Source of the DNA: a virus
IMG/VR virus record: IMGVR_UViG_3300013004_003355
Location: 1-47,248 of that record
DNA: 47,248 nt
Strand: one strand, 5' to 3'
Within the stretch, counting starts at the first letter, position 1. Every line of letters begins with the position of its first letter. The notes under the pieces are model-generated. The model saw only the letters and a program-made list of their open reading frames with translations. It was not told the DNA's origin and ran no database searches. Shown one piece after another: positions 7,649 through 16,413 of this stretch. Made by a program: the position numbers and the translations under genes.

Positions 7649-8175
7649 AAATAGGATTTTGTGGAACAATGAGTGTAGGTAAATCTACATTAGTAAATGC
7701 ATTAAAGGAATTACCTGAATTTAAAGATTATTATTTTGCTACTGAGCGTAGTAAATATTTACGTGATTTAGGTATTCCATTAAACACTGACAGTACATTA
7801 AAAGGACAAACAATATTCTTAGCTGAACGCTGTTCTGAGTTAATGAGAGAAAATGTTATCACTGATAGAACAATTATTGATGTAATGTCATTTGCTAAAT
7901 GTGCTCAATCAATTAATAGTGATGATAAAATAGCATTTACTAAATATGCTGCCCCATTAATTTGGGAGTATGATTATATATTCTATGTATCACCAGTTGG
8001 AGTTGATATAGAAGATAATGGGGTTAGAGAAACAGATGCTGGTTATCGTAAGTTAATTGACATAACTATTAAAGGTACTATAAGTGAGAATTTAAATCAA
8101 ATTAAAAACTTAGCATTCATATCAGGTACTACTGAAGAAAGAATTAAACAAGTTAAATCTTGTCTAGGTTTTTGA
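7645..8175 (+). CDS. P-loop nucleotide kinase (AAA_28/NadR-like)
   Basis: A 176-residue P-loop protein. MKIGFCGTMSVGKST is a Walker A (Gly7-Ser14), followed by an ATERSKYL segment and a TDRTIIDVMSFA segment at about residues 73-84. These match the ER..YL and DR...D...YA pattern of AAA_28/NadR C-terminal-like kinases. Likely it phosphorylates a nucleoside or a nicotinamide-riboside-type substrate; exact substrate unknown. The stop and start overlap with the glycosyltransferase (ATGA at 7645-7648) indicates translational coupling. Confidence 0.72.
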   Translation: MKIGFCGTMSVGKSTLVNALKELPEFKDYYFATERSKYLRDLGIPLNTDSTLKGQTIFLAERCSELMRENVITDRTIIDVMSFAKCAQSINSDDKIAFTKYAAPLIWEYDYIFYVSPVGVDIEDNGVRETDAGYRKLIDITIKGTISENLNQIKNLAFISGTTEERIKQVKSCLGF

Positions 8176-8183
8176 TATTTATA
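8176..8183 (+). promoter_or_regulatory. Late promoter motif TATTTATA
   Basis: GATATTTATAC starts at the stop codon of the kinase gene; the motif lies 17 bases before the ATG at 8201. Confidence 0.65.
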
Positions 8184-8200
8184 CGCAAAAACTAAACACA

Positions 8201-8707
8201 ATGAAATTATCTGAATTAAAAAAACATATTGAAGAAAATATTGTTGAAATCTTAGGTGAAGTAGATGCTGATAGAACAAGAGGTACTGTTGTTGTAGCTA
8301 AAAATACACCTCCAACAGAACTTAAAAAGCTAACAGCACAAGGAGTTGATGTGGAATTAAAATCAATGGAAGAAGCTAAAGATGAAGATGAAGAAGTAGA
8401 AGATACTTATGGTAAAGAAGATGAAGATGATAAAAAAGACGCTAAAATAGCTAACGCTGAACCAACAAAAGCTGAACTTAAGAAATTAGATAAAGAGTTT
8501 AGTTCAACTAAATTAGCTAAATCATTATCACCTGCTGATAAAGAAAGATTAGACAAGCTAGAGTCAGGTATTAAGAAAAAATTAGCTAACCCAACTAAAG
8601 AAAATATTGAAATTGTTAGACAACTTATCAAGAAGCCAGAAATTAAAAAGTTGTTTAAAGATGGAGGTAAAGATCTTAAAGCATTAATATCTGACGTTAT
8701 CAGATAA
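8201..8707 (+). CDS. Charged protein before terL, candidate small terminase or core protein
   Basis: A 168-residue, highly charged, helical protein: a Leu/Ile/Glu helix at the N-terminus (KLSELKKHIEENIVEILGE), an acidic linker (about 52-80), then Lys-rich helices. No family is certain. Position directly before the large terminase and length near that of T4 gp16 (164 residues) suggest a small terminase. The N-terminal helix with (I/L)xE sites (IEE, LGE) is equally consistent with a prohead core protein processed by gp21. It has a late promoter. A short hairpin CCCTT/AAGGG (8713-8725) lies between it and terL. Confidence 0.55.
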   Translation: MKLSELKKHIEENIVEILGEVDADRTRGTVVVAKNTPPTELKKLTAQGVDVELKSMEEAKDEDEEVEDTYGKEDEDDKKDAKIANAEPTKAELKKLDKEFSSTKLAKSLSPADKERLDKLESGIKKKLANPTKENIEIVRQLIKKPEIKKLFKDGGKDLKALISDVIR

Positions 8708-8731
8708 TACCTCCCTTAATAAGGGTTACTT

Positions 8732-10303
8732 ATGAGTCAAGACATAAAACAAATAATTCGTGAAGAATACCTGAAGTGCGCCTCTAATCCGGCGCACTTT
8801 ATGCGTAAATACTGCTATATTCAACACCCACAACGTGGTAGAGTATTATTTAACCTATACCCATTTCAAGATAAAGTACTTAACTTATGGAAAGATAATC
8901 CATACGATATAATACTTAAATCAAGACAATTAGGTATATCTACTCTAGTAGCAGGTTACTCTTTATGGTTAATGTTATTCCATAAGGATAAAAATATCTT
9001 ATGTATAGCAACTAAACAAGAAACAGCTAAAAACATGGTGACGAAAGTTAAATTCATGTTTGAAAACTTACCTTCTTGGTTAAAAATAACAGCTGAGGAA
9101 AATAATAAATTAACATTACGACTAAGTAATGGCTCCCAGGTTAAAGCAGTATCAGCAGCTGGTGATGCAGGTCGATCTGAAGCAGTTTCTTTGCTGATTA
9201 TAGATGAGGCCGCGTTTATTGATGGTATTGGTGAGATTTGGGCATCTGCTCAACAAACCTTAGCAACAGGTGGTGGAGCAATTGTGTTATCTACCCCATA
9301 TGGTACTGGTAATTGGTTCCATCAAACATGGGTTAAAGCAGAAGCAGGTGAAAACCAATTTTTACCTATTAAATTACCATGGTATGTTCATCCTGAGCGA
9401 GATGAGAATTGGAGGAAACGACAAGATGAATTATTAGGTGATCCTAGAATGGCGGCTCAAGAATGTGACTGTGATTTTAGTACATCTGGTGATGTAGTAT
9501 TTTATCCTGAGTATATAGACTTTATTGCTCAAACTTATATTAAGGATCCCTTGGAGAGGCGCGGAGTCGATCATAACTTATGGATATGGGAACCAGCAGA
9601 TTATAGTCGTAGTTATATAGTTGTAGCAGACGTTGCTCGAGGAGATGGAAAAGATTTCTCAGCATTTCATATTATAGATGTTGAAACAAATACTCAAGTA
9701 GGTGAATATAAAGGACAATTATCACCTAGAGAATTTGGTTATTTGTTAGTAGCAATAGCCACAGAGTATAATGAAGCACTATTAGTTGTTGAAAATGCTA
9801 ATATAGGATGGTCAACAATTGAAGCAGTTCAAGAAAGAGGATATAGAAATTTATACCATTCTCCAAAAACTGAAGCTACAAACGCTGATTCTTATTTAGA
9901 TAAGTATGATGATCCATCAAAAATGACACCTGGATTTACAATGTCTTTAAAAACAAGACCACTTGTAATTAGTAAATTTAGAGAGTATATTGGAGATAAA
10001 AGTGTTATCATACAATCTAAACGATTATTAGAAGAAATGAAAGTGTTTATTTGGAGAAACGGCAGACCAGAAGCACAATCAGGATACAATGATGATTTAG
10101 TTATGAGTTTTGGAACAGCAATGTACATAAGAGACACAGCTCTTAAATTTAAAACACAAGGAATGGATTTAACTCGTGCAATGCTTAGTAACATTACTGT
10201 AGTTAAAACAAACCAACAAGGTATTTACGGAACAACATTCAACAACAATCCATACAAAATGGATTTTGGACATGGATCTGAAGACATTAGTTGGTTATTA
10301 TAA
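8732..10303 (+). CDS. terL: Terminase large subunit (gp17-like)
   Basis: The 523-residue packaging motor and nuclease; T4 gp17 has 610. The ATPase domain has the variant Walker A KSRQLGIST (63-71), the Arg-containing form common in phage terminases, and Walker B LLIIDEAAF (154-162). The coupling motif is VLSTPYGTG (185-193). The RNase H-like nuclease domain begins at about 290 with VVADVARGDGKD (Asp300, Asp308) and ends with SGYNDDLVMSF. It pumps DNA into the prohead through the portal encoded next. A 9-bp perfect inverted repeat lies within codons 15-23. Confidence 0.95.
   Translation: MSQDIKQIIREEYLKCASNPAHFMRKYCYIQHPQRGRVLFNLYPFQDKVLNLWKDNPYDIILKSRQLGISTLVAGYSLWLMLFHKDKNILCIATKQETAKNMVTKVKFMFENLPSWLKITAEENNKLTLRLSNGSQVKAVSAAGDAGRSEAVSLLIIDEAAFIDGIGEIWASAQQTLATGGGAIVLSTPYGTGNWFHQTWVKAEAGENQFLPIKLPWYVHPERDENWRKRQDELLGDPRMAAQECDCDFSTSGDVVFYPEYIDFIAQTYIKDPLERRGVDHNLWIWEPADYSRSYIVVADVARGDGKDFSAFHIIDVETNTQVGEYKGQLSPREFGYLLVAIATEYNEALLVVENANIGWSTIEAVQERGYRNLYHSPKTEATNADSYLDKYDDPSKMTPGFTMSLKTRPLVISKFREYIGDKSVIIQSKRLLEEMKVFIWRNGRPEAQSGYNDDLVMSFGTAMYIRDTALKFKTQGMDLTRAMLSNITVVKTNQQGIYGTTFNNNPYKMDFGHGSEDISWLL
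8774..8799 (+). other. GC-rich inverted repeat within terL 5' end
   Basis: AAGTGCGCC (8774-8782), eight bases, GGCGCACTT (8791-8799): perfect 9-bp arms in a very AT-rich gene, about 45 bases after the start codon. It could form an mRNA hairpin that slows translation or attenuates transcription of terL. Confidence 0.5.
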
Positions 10304-10311
10304 TATTTATA
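10304..10311 (+). promoter_or_regulatory. Late promoter motif TATTTATA
   Basis: TATTTATA directly after the terL stop, 18 bases before the portal ATG at 10330. Confidence 0.65.
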
Positions 10312-10329
10312 TACATAATTTAATATAAA

Positions 10330-12213
10330 ATGGCAGATACAAGTGTATTTACACGACTAAGACGATTATTCTCTACTGATGTTATCATCAGAAATGCTGG
10401 GGGTAACGAACTTAAAGTAATGGATGTTAACAGTATTCAAGCTACTGGAGAATATCAAACTAACTCACTAATAGACCGTTATAGTCGTATTTACTCTAAC
10501 AATAGTACATCACTTTATGGTGCTCAATTAAATCTTAATTGGAAATATCTACGTACTCAAATCTATTCTGATTATGATGCAATGGATACTGACGCTATTA
10601 TCGCGTCTGCTTTGGATATAATCGCGGACGAATGTACCCTTAAGAATGATATGGGTGAAGTACTTCAAATTAAGAGTAGCGACGAAGATATACAAAAAAT
10701 ACTATATAATTTATTCTATGATGTATTAAACATTGAATTTAATTTATGGTCTTGGATTAGACAAATGTGTAAGTATGGTGATTTTTTCTTAAAATTAGAA
10801 ATAGCTGAAAAATTTGGTGTATATAATGTTATACCATATACCGCTTATCATATTGCTCGTGAAGAAAATTACGACCCTAAAAATCCAGCTGAAGTAAGAT
10901 TTGCATTTAGCGCTGATGGATTCTCAGGCGGAACAGGATTTTATGGAGTAACAGGACAAGGTAATTATAGTTCAAATAAACAGGACAATAAGATATACTT
11001 TGACAACTATGAAATGGCTCACTTCAGATTAATTACTGATGTAAACTATTTACCTTATGGTCGTTCTTATTTAGAACCAGCTCGTAAGTTATTTAAACAA
11101 TACATTTTGATGGAAGATGCAATGTTAATCCATCGTATTTGTCGCGCCCCAGAAAAACGTATTTTTTATATTAATGTTGGTTCTATTCCTCCAAATGAAG
11201 TAGAAAACTTCATGCAGAAGACTATCAACACAATGAAGAAAACTCCATTAGTTGATCCTCAAACAGGTGAATATAATTTAAAGTATAACCAACAAAATAT
11301 GTTGGAAGACTTTTACATACCAGTTAGAGGTAATGATTCATCTACTAAGATTGAACCTACTAAAGGTATGGATTATAATGGTATTGAAGACGTAGCGTAC
11401 CTAAGAGACAAGTTATTTGCTGCTTTAAAAGTACCTAAAGCATTTATGGGTTATGAAAAAGACCTAACCGGTAAAGCAACATTAGCAGCAGAAGATATTC
11501 GTTTCGCTCGTACAATTGATCGCATTCAACGTATTATATTATCTGAGTTAAATAAAATAGCATTAGTTCACTTATATACTCAAGGGTATAGAAACGAAGG
11601 TTTAACAAACTTTGAATTAGATTTAACTACTCCTTCTATCATTTATGATCAAGAAAGAATAGCATTAATGAAAGAAAAAGTAGATTTAGCTCGTAATATT
11701 ATTGAAACTAAGATATTACCTACTGATTGGATTTATGATAATGTATTCCACTTAAGTCAAGATCAATTTGATGAATATCGTGATTTAATTGCTGAGGATC
11801 AAAAACGTATCTTTAGAATGAAACAAATTGAAAACGAAGGCAATGACCCATTAGAATCAGGTAAATCATATGGTACACCTCATGATTTAGCCGCGTTATA
11901 TGGTTCAGGTCGTTACAATAGTGGGGTACCTGATGGATATGGTGATGATCTTACTTTAGGTCGCCCTAAAGAAAAAGCATCTACTATTGGTACTCAAGAC
12001 AATTACTTAGGAGTTGATAGATTAGGTAGTAAAGGTATGAAGAAAGGTGATGATACTGGTGAAGATAAATCATTAAGAAATAATTTTAAAGGTGGATCAC
12101 CATTAGCATTAGAAAATCTCCAAAAGAAAACACTACTTGAATCAATGGATAAAAAACTTGTATTTAAAAAAGACGATTCTTCGTTATTAGATGAATCTCA
12201 AATACGAGAATAA
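10330..12213 (+). CDS. Portal protein (gp20-like)
   Basis: The 627-residue head-tail connector (T4 gp20 has 524). Characteristic segments are DAMDTDAIIASALDIIADE, WSWIRQMCKYGDFFLKLEI, LPYGRSYLEPARKLFKQYIL, HRICRAPEKRIFYINVG and the C-terminal wing DKLFAALKVPKAFMGYEKD. The C-terminal 120 residues are Gly/Lys/Asp-rich and probably disordered, which accounts for the extra length. It forms the dodecameric vertex on which the prohead is assembled and through which TerL packages. It is preceded by a late promoter. Confidence 0.93.
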   Translation: MADTSVFTRLRRLFSTDVIIRNAGGNELKVMDVNSIQATGEYQTNSLIDRYSRIYSNNSTSLYGAQLNLNWKYLRTQIYSDYDAMDTDAIIASALDIIADECTLKNDMGEVLQIKSSDEDIQKILYNLFYDVLNIEFNLWSWIRQMCKYGDFFLKLEIAEKFGVYNVIPYTAYHIAREENYDPKNPAEVRFAFSADGFSGGTGFYGVTGQGNYSSNKQDNKIYFDNYEMAHFRLITDVNYLPYGRSYLEPARKLFKQYILMEDAMLIHRICRAPEKRIFYINVGSIPPNEVENFMQKTINTMKKTPLVDPQTGEYNLKYNQQNMLEDFYIPVRGNDSSTKIEPTKGMDYNGIEDVAYLRDKLFAALKVPKAFMGYEKDLTGKATLAAEDIRFARTIDRIQRIILSELNKIALVHLYTQGYRNEGLTNFELDLTTPSIIYDQERIALMKEKVDLARNIIETKILPTDWIYDNVFHLSQDQFDEYRDLIAEDQKRIFRMKQIENEGNDPLESGKSYGTPHDLAALYGSGRYNSGVPDGYGDDLTLGRPKEKASTIGTQDNYLGVDRLGSKGMKKGDDTGEDKSLRNNFKGGSPLALENLQKKTLLESMDKKLVFKKDDSSLLDESQIRE

Positions 12214-12225
12214 CAACTTCATATA

Positions 12226-12233
12226 TATTTATA
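12226..12233 (+). promoter_or_regulatory. Late promoter motif TATTTATA
   Basis: TATTTATA within ATATATATTTATAG, 17 bases before the GTG start at 12251. Confidence 0.6.
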
Positions 12234-12250
12234 GATAAATTATTGCTAAA

Positions 12251-13105
12251 GTGAATATAAAACACTCGAAGTACAAAAATACTGGAATCCTTTTTGAATT
12301 GTTAGTAAGACAAATCACAGCTGATACCTTATCTGGCAAGGAATCACCAGCAACAACAATTCTTAAGAAATACTTTACTAAAACTGAATTAGGTAAAGAA
12401 TACAAGTTATACGAAAATTTCTTTAAGTATACTAACATTAGTGAAGCTAAAGCCAATATGGTTTTAAATACGCTTATTGAAAGTTCAAAACACTTAAATC
12501 GCTCAACTCTTAAGAGACAAAAGTATAATCTTATTAAGGAGATTAAAAATCATTATAATTTAGAGGATTTCTTTAAAATGAAATTACCTAATTATAAAGC
12601 TCAAGCTTCATTATTTACTTTATTAGAAGTATATAATAGTGAAAACTTATCTAATCCAACTCAAATTATTGAGAATAAGACAGCACTTTTAGAATACTTA
12701 ACACAATCTACTATAGATAAAAAAGAAGTTAAAAACAGTATCTTAGAAGAATTTAAACATCAAGATAAAGATATTCGTATATTAACATATCGAGTATTAC
12801 TTGAAAAGTTTAATGATAAGTATGCTGATTTAAATGAAAATCAAAAGAATACTTTAAAAGAATTTATTAACAGTATTGATAGTACTTCAAAATTAAAAGA
12901 ATTCTACAATACTAAAATAAATGAAATTAAAAGTACATTAGGTACTTTAAATAAAAAAATTACTGATAAAGCTATTCAAATTAAAATAAATGAAGTTATA
13001 AACATTCTACCTAGTTTAACTAAGAATGAAAAAGTTAATGATGATCATTTAATTAATCTCTTACAATACTATGCGTTAGTAGAAGAGTTAGAATCAGCAA
13101 AATGA
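12251..13105 (+). CDS. Helical head-region protein, GTG start
   Basis: A 284-residue Lys/Asn/Leu-rich helical protein of unknown family. The start is GTG at 12251: it lies the usual distance after a late promoter and the next in-frame Met is about 70 residues in. NIKHSKYKNTGILFELLVRQ is followed by long amphipathic helices. Position between portal and prohead protease corresponds to the prohead core genes 67/68 of T4, so an assembly-core or head-vertex role is inferred. It overlaps the next gene by ATGA. Confidence 0.6.
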   Translation: MNIKHSKYKNTGILFELLVRQITADTLSGKESPATTILKKYFTKTELGKEYKLYENFFKYTNISEAKANMVLNTLIESSKHLNRSTLKRQKYNLIKEIKNHYNLEDFFKMKLPNYKAQASLFTLLEVYNSENLSNPTQIIENKTALLEYLTQSTIDKKEVKNSILEEFKHQDKDIRILTYRVLLEKFNDKYADLNENQKNTLKEFINSIDSTSKLKEFYNTKINEIKSTLGTLNKKITDKAIQIKINEVINILPSLTKNEKVNDDHLINLLQYYALVEELESAK

Positions 13106-13572
13106 GTAAACGAGATAAAATAAAAGATTTAGTCGTTAAACGCTTAAAAGAAGAAAGCGCTACAGGTACTGGAGCGTCTTTCACAGCTGGTGAAGGAATA
13201 AATTACGCCACACCAGTAGCAGGTAAAGCTAAAAATTACTATTATAAATTAGGCTTTAAACCTGTTAAAACTACAAAACCTAAAAGTTTTGATATAAAAA
13301 AATTATGGGAAGAAGAAACTCCTGAATTTGATGTTGAATCATTTATAGTTTCATTACCAACAGAAGACGAAAAACTAAAAGAATATATAGCAGGACGTTT
13401 AGGTGACTTTAACCTACTATCAGGAAAATTAAAAGAACTTATAACATTAATTAGAGACGCTAAAAAAGAAACAATAGCATCATATAAACAAAATCCTCAA
13501 TATAGAGCAGTATATGGTACTGATTTAGCAGTTTCGTTAGTAGACAATTTGATAAAATTATTTAAAAAATAA
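13102..13572 (+). CDS. Head-region protein with GTGASFTAGEG motif
   Basis: A 156-residue protein. A basic helical N-terminus (SKRDKIKDLVVKRLKEE) precedes SATGTGASFTAGEGINYATP, a Gly/Thr motif that I have seen recurring in structural proteins of marine T4-like phages, then KNYYYKLGFKPVK. Its start overlaps the preceding stop (ATGA). The function is unknown; the position suggests a prohead core or internal protein. Confidence 0.6.
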   Translation: MSKRDKIKDLVVKRLKEESATGTGASFTAGEGINYATPVAGKAKNYYYKLGFKPVKTTKPKSFDIKKLWEEETPEFDVESFIVSLPTEDEKLKEYIAGRLGDFNLLSGKLKELITLIRDAKKETIASYKQNPQYRAVYGTDLAVSLVDNLIKLFKK

Positions 13573-13574
13573 AC

Positions 13575-14510
13575 ATGGAACAAACACTTCAATCACAATA
13601 TAACCTTATTAAAGAAGGTAAAGGTAACAAAGCAGTATTTTTAAAATCTGCTTATCGTTTATTCCCAGACATGTTATCACCTGTTAACACATTCGAGGAT
13701 ACTGTTAAAATTCTTAAAAACAGAAGCATTATCAGTGAAAATGTAGGTGGATTAGTTACAACTGGTAAAAAACAAGATTGGCATGCTATTTTTAATGAGA
13801 ACATGACTGCTCTTAAAGAAGAAAAAGAAGCTAAAGCTGAAGAAAAAGAAACTACTAAAGAAGTTACAGACATGGCTACTCGTGGATATGATTATAAAGA
13901 CGAGAAAAACTATGATAACATATTTGGTCAAGAATTCTTAAAAGGATACTACACTGAAATGAAAGATCCTAAAAACTCTGATAAAAATGTTGAAGAATTA
14001 AAAGCAATTGTAGCTAAAAACTTAGCTAAAGATATTAATTTTTATGTTAAAGATGGTCAATTTGGAATTAAAGGAGTAGGATATACAACTGAAGCACCTG
14101 GGTTAGGTACACCTAAGGAACCTAAAGGTAAATTTAAATCATCAGGATATGGTGACTTAAAAGAATCAGTATTACGTTCTCAAATTCAACTTCTAATTAA
14201 AGAAGTATTAAATGAACTCCCTCCTTTAGAAGCAGGTGAGATGGGAGTATATGAAGGTGAACCAGTATTTATTATAGCTGTGTCTATGCATGCTAAAACA
14301 AATAAAGACGAACCTCAACCATTTTCATACACTATTGAAAAAAATGGTAAAATATACAGAGAAGTTCCTATTAGTGCTGTCACACCAGCATCATTAGCTG
14401 AAGCTGAAGATAAAAAAGAAGATAAAGAAGAAGCTAAAAAGAAAAAAGAAGACCTTAAAAAGTTAGATGCAGAGTGGAAGAAAAAATTAAAAACTGGTGA
14501 TATAGACTAA
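13575..14510 (+). CDS. Head-region protein, possible prohead core component
   Basis: A 311-residue charged protein with a Lys/Glu-rich C-terminal coiled-coil-like tail (EDKKEDKEEAKKKKEDLKKL). The segment SVLRSQIQLLIKEVLNELPP (about 198-217) contains LNE, a candidate site for the T4-type prohead protease ((I/L)xE), and resembles the N-terminal helices of neighbouring proteins. No family recognised. It lies two bases after the previous gene and one base before the protease gene, so the three form a head-assembly operon. Confidence 0.6.
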   Translation: MEQTLQSQYNLIKEGKGNKAVFLKSAYRLFPDMLSPVNTFEDTVKILKNRSIISENVGGLVTTGKKQDWHAIFNENMTALKEEKEAKAEEKETTKEVTDMATRGYDYKDEKNYDNIFGQEFLKGYYTEMKDPKNSDKNVEELKAIVAKNLAKDINFYVKDGQFGIKGVGYTTEAPGLGTPKEPKGKFKSSGYGDLKESVLRSQIQLLIKEVLNELPPLEAGEMGVYEGEPVFIIAVSMHAKTNKDEPQPFSYTIEKNGKIYREVPISAVTPASLAEAEDKKEDKEEAKKKKEDLKKLDAEWKKKLKTGDID

Positions 14511-14511
14511 T

Positions 14512-15120
14512 ATGAAACAAGTATTAATAGAAACCCAATTTTTTACTGCTAAACCTTTAAAATTAGTTGAAGGTACTGTACCAACAAGTAATCCACTTGT
14601 TGAAGGTATCTTAGCTACTTGTGAGGTTAAAAATGGTAACGGTCGTTACTATTCAAGAGAATTGTGGGAACGTGAGATGGATAAATATATGGAAAATGTT
14701 AATGCTAATAGAGCATTAGGTGAATTAGACCACCCAGACTCATCTATTATTAACTTAAAAAATGTATCTCATAATATCAAGAAAATTTGGTGGGACGGAG
14801 ATAATGTAATGGGTGCTATTGAACTATTACCTACACCATCAGGTAATATCTTAAGAGCATTATTTGAAAACAAAATACCAGTAGGTGTATCATCACGTGG
14901 TATGGGTTCATTAAAACAAATGGGTGATTTAATGGAAGTACAAGATGATTTTGAACTATTATGTTGGGATTTTGTATCTACACCTTCTAACCCAGGATCA
15001 TACATGAAAGAAAAAGGTATGATGAATGAATCTAAAAATATCCAACATAACAAATATATTAAAGCAAATTCTATTATCACTGAAATACTTTGTGCTAATG
15101 GAACATGCCCAATATTTTAA
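14512..15120 (+). CDS. Prohead protease (gp21-like)
   Basis: A 202-residue serine protease of the T4 gp21 type (T4 protein 212). KNGNGRYYSRELWE opens the fold. Candidate catalytic residues are His74 (GELDHPD), Ser127 or Ser128 (GVSSRG) and Asp153 (CWDFVSTPS). It cleaves scaffold, core and capsid proteins after (I/L)xE during head maturation. It lies directly upstream of the scaffold and capsid genes, as in T4, but a strong terminator separates them here. Confidence 0.92.
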   Translation: MKQVLIETQFFTAKPLKLVEGTVPTSNPLVEGILATCEVKNGNGRYYSRELWEREMDKYMENVNANRALGELDHPDSSIINLKNVSHNIKKIWWDGDNVMGAIELLPTPSGNILRALFENKIPVGVSSRGMGSLKQMGDLMEVQDDFELLCWDFVSTPSNPGSYMKEKGMMNESKNIQHNKYIKANSIITEILCANGTCPIF

Positions 15121-15148
15121 CCCCTCCTAGAATAGTATTTTAGGACTG

Positions 15149-15179
15149 ATGTCTCTCGAAAGAGAGACATTTCTTTTTT
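15149..15179 (+). terminator. Intrinsic terminator after prohead protease gene
   Basis: ATGTCTCTC (15149-15157), GAAA tetraloop, GAGAGACAT (15162-15170), then TTCTTTTTT. A perfect 9-bp stem with a GNRA loop and a T-tract makes a strong terminator. Confidence 0.88.
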
Positions 15180-15320
15180 ATAAAAGGTGACTTTACATAA
15201 ATCCATATATATGTATGCTCAAATATGCTACCACAATCTACTATGTAGCATCTATTATTAAACAATCTATTACGTTTCTTAATAAACGTATTTCCAAAAC
15301 AATTTAATTGAGGACAAAAA
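15180..15320 (+). promoter_or_regulatory. Structured leader before scaffold/capsid genes
   Basis: This 141-base gene-free stretch follows the terminator. It contains ATGCTAC (15225-15231) / GTAGCAT (15245-15251) and TACGTTT (15271-15277) / AAACGTA (15284-15290), both perfect 7-bp inverted repeats. I find no exact TATTTATA and no TTTGGCT pair. AGGA (15311-15314) lies seven bases before the ATG at 15321 and is one of the better Shine-Dalgarno-like sites here. It is probably an untypical promoter plus 5' UTR for the most highly expressed virion genes. Confidence 0.45.
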
Positions 15321-16382
15321 ATGAACAGAGAAATGCTCAAAGAAGCAATCGCTGAGGCTAAGACCATTAAGGAAACTGCTATCGCGAATGCAAAAGCTGC
15401 TCTTGAAGAAGCATTCACTCCACAACTTACAGCTATGTTTGCTGAAAGATTAAACGAGGAAGATGCTGAAAAAGAGTTAGAAGAAAACTACAGTGTGGAA
15501 GAAGAAGGATTAGAGGAAACTTTTAATCTAGATGAAATCCTAGCTGAGTTAGAAATGACTGACGAAGCTGATGAAACAGTTTCTGAAGATGACATGGGAA
15601 TAGATGAAGATCTAATGCTCGAAGAAATGTCAGATGAAGAAATTGAAGAGTTAGTAATGAAAGTTATTGATGACATGATCCAAACTGGTAAGCTTATGCC
15701 TGGAGAAGGTGAAGAAGAAGAAGGTGAAGAAGACTTAGAGGACGTTGAAGATTTAGACGGTGAAGAAGTTGAAATCGAAGACGAAGAAATTGAACTTGAT
15801 GAACTTTTAAACGAACTTCTTGATGAAGAAAAAGTATCTGAGACATCATTTGCAGATCCTCAAACTTTACAATTAGTAGCCCAAGCCGCAGATTTTTTAA
15901 ACATCAGTAAGGACGCTGTAATGGCAATAGTAGCAGGTTTGCCTGCGACAGTAGCAGCAGCTGGATTCTTAAGAGGTTTATTAAGAGGCAAAAAGGAAGC
16001 TACTAAAGAAGAAGTTGAAAAAACAGCTGACACTAAAGAAATGGAAGAAACTATCGCTGAGTTAAGAAATGAACTAAACGAAGTTAATCTATTAAATGCT
16101 AAGTTACTTTACACTAACAAAATCTTTAAAGCTAAGAATCTTACCGAATCAGAAAAAATAAAGGTTTTAAACACGTTTGACAAAGCAGAAACTGTAAAAG
16201 AAGTTAAATTAGTATTCGAAACATTGACTGAATCTTTCAAAGCAGTAGCTAAGAAAGCACCAATTAAAGAATCACTAGGATCAGCTTCTAGAAGTATCGC
16301 TCCAGCTCAAACAAAACAACCAATTATTGAAGTAAACGATGCATTTGCTCGTATGCAAAGATTAGCTGGTATTAAAAAATAA
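15321..16382 (+). CDS. Prohead scaffold/core protein (gp22-like)
   Basis: A 353-residue acidic protein located as T4 gp22 between protease and capsid. An N-terminal helix (NREMLKEAIAEAKTIKETAI) carries IAE and IKE candidate gp21 sites. Residues 55-175 are dominated by Glu/Asp. A hydrophobic stretch AVMAIVAGLPATVAAAGFL follows at about 200-220, then a coiled coil (EETIAELRNELNEVNLLNAK). The C-terminus is DAFARMQRLAGIKK, similar to the N-terminus of the protein at 7-1038. It forms the internal core around which the capsid assembles and is then degraded. Confidence 0.82.
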   Translation: MNREMLKEAIAEAKTIKETAIANAKAALEEAFTPQLTAMFAERLNEEDAEKELEENYSVEEEGLEETFNLDEILAELEMTDEADETVSEDDMGIDEDLMLEEMSDEEIEELVMKVIDDMIQTGKLMPGEGEEEEGEEDLEDVEDLDGEEVEIEDEEIELDELLNELLDEEKVSETSFADPQTLQLVAQAADFLNISKDAVMAIVAGLPATVAAAGFLRGLLRGKKEATKEEVEKTADTKEMEETIAELRNELNEVNLLNAKLLYTNKIFKAKNLTESEKIKVLNTFDKAETVKEVKLVFETLTESFKAVAKKAPIKESLGSASRSIAPAQTKQPIIEVNDAFARMQRLAGIKK

Positions 16383-16413
16383 AATTAATAAAAACAAAAA
16401 CCCGATTTAAAAA

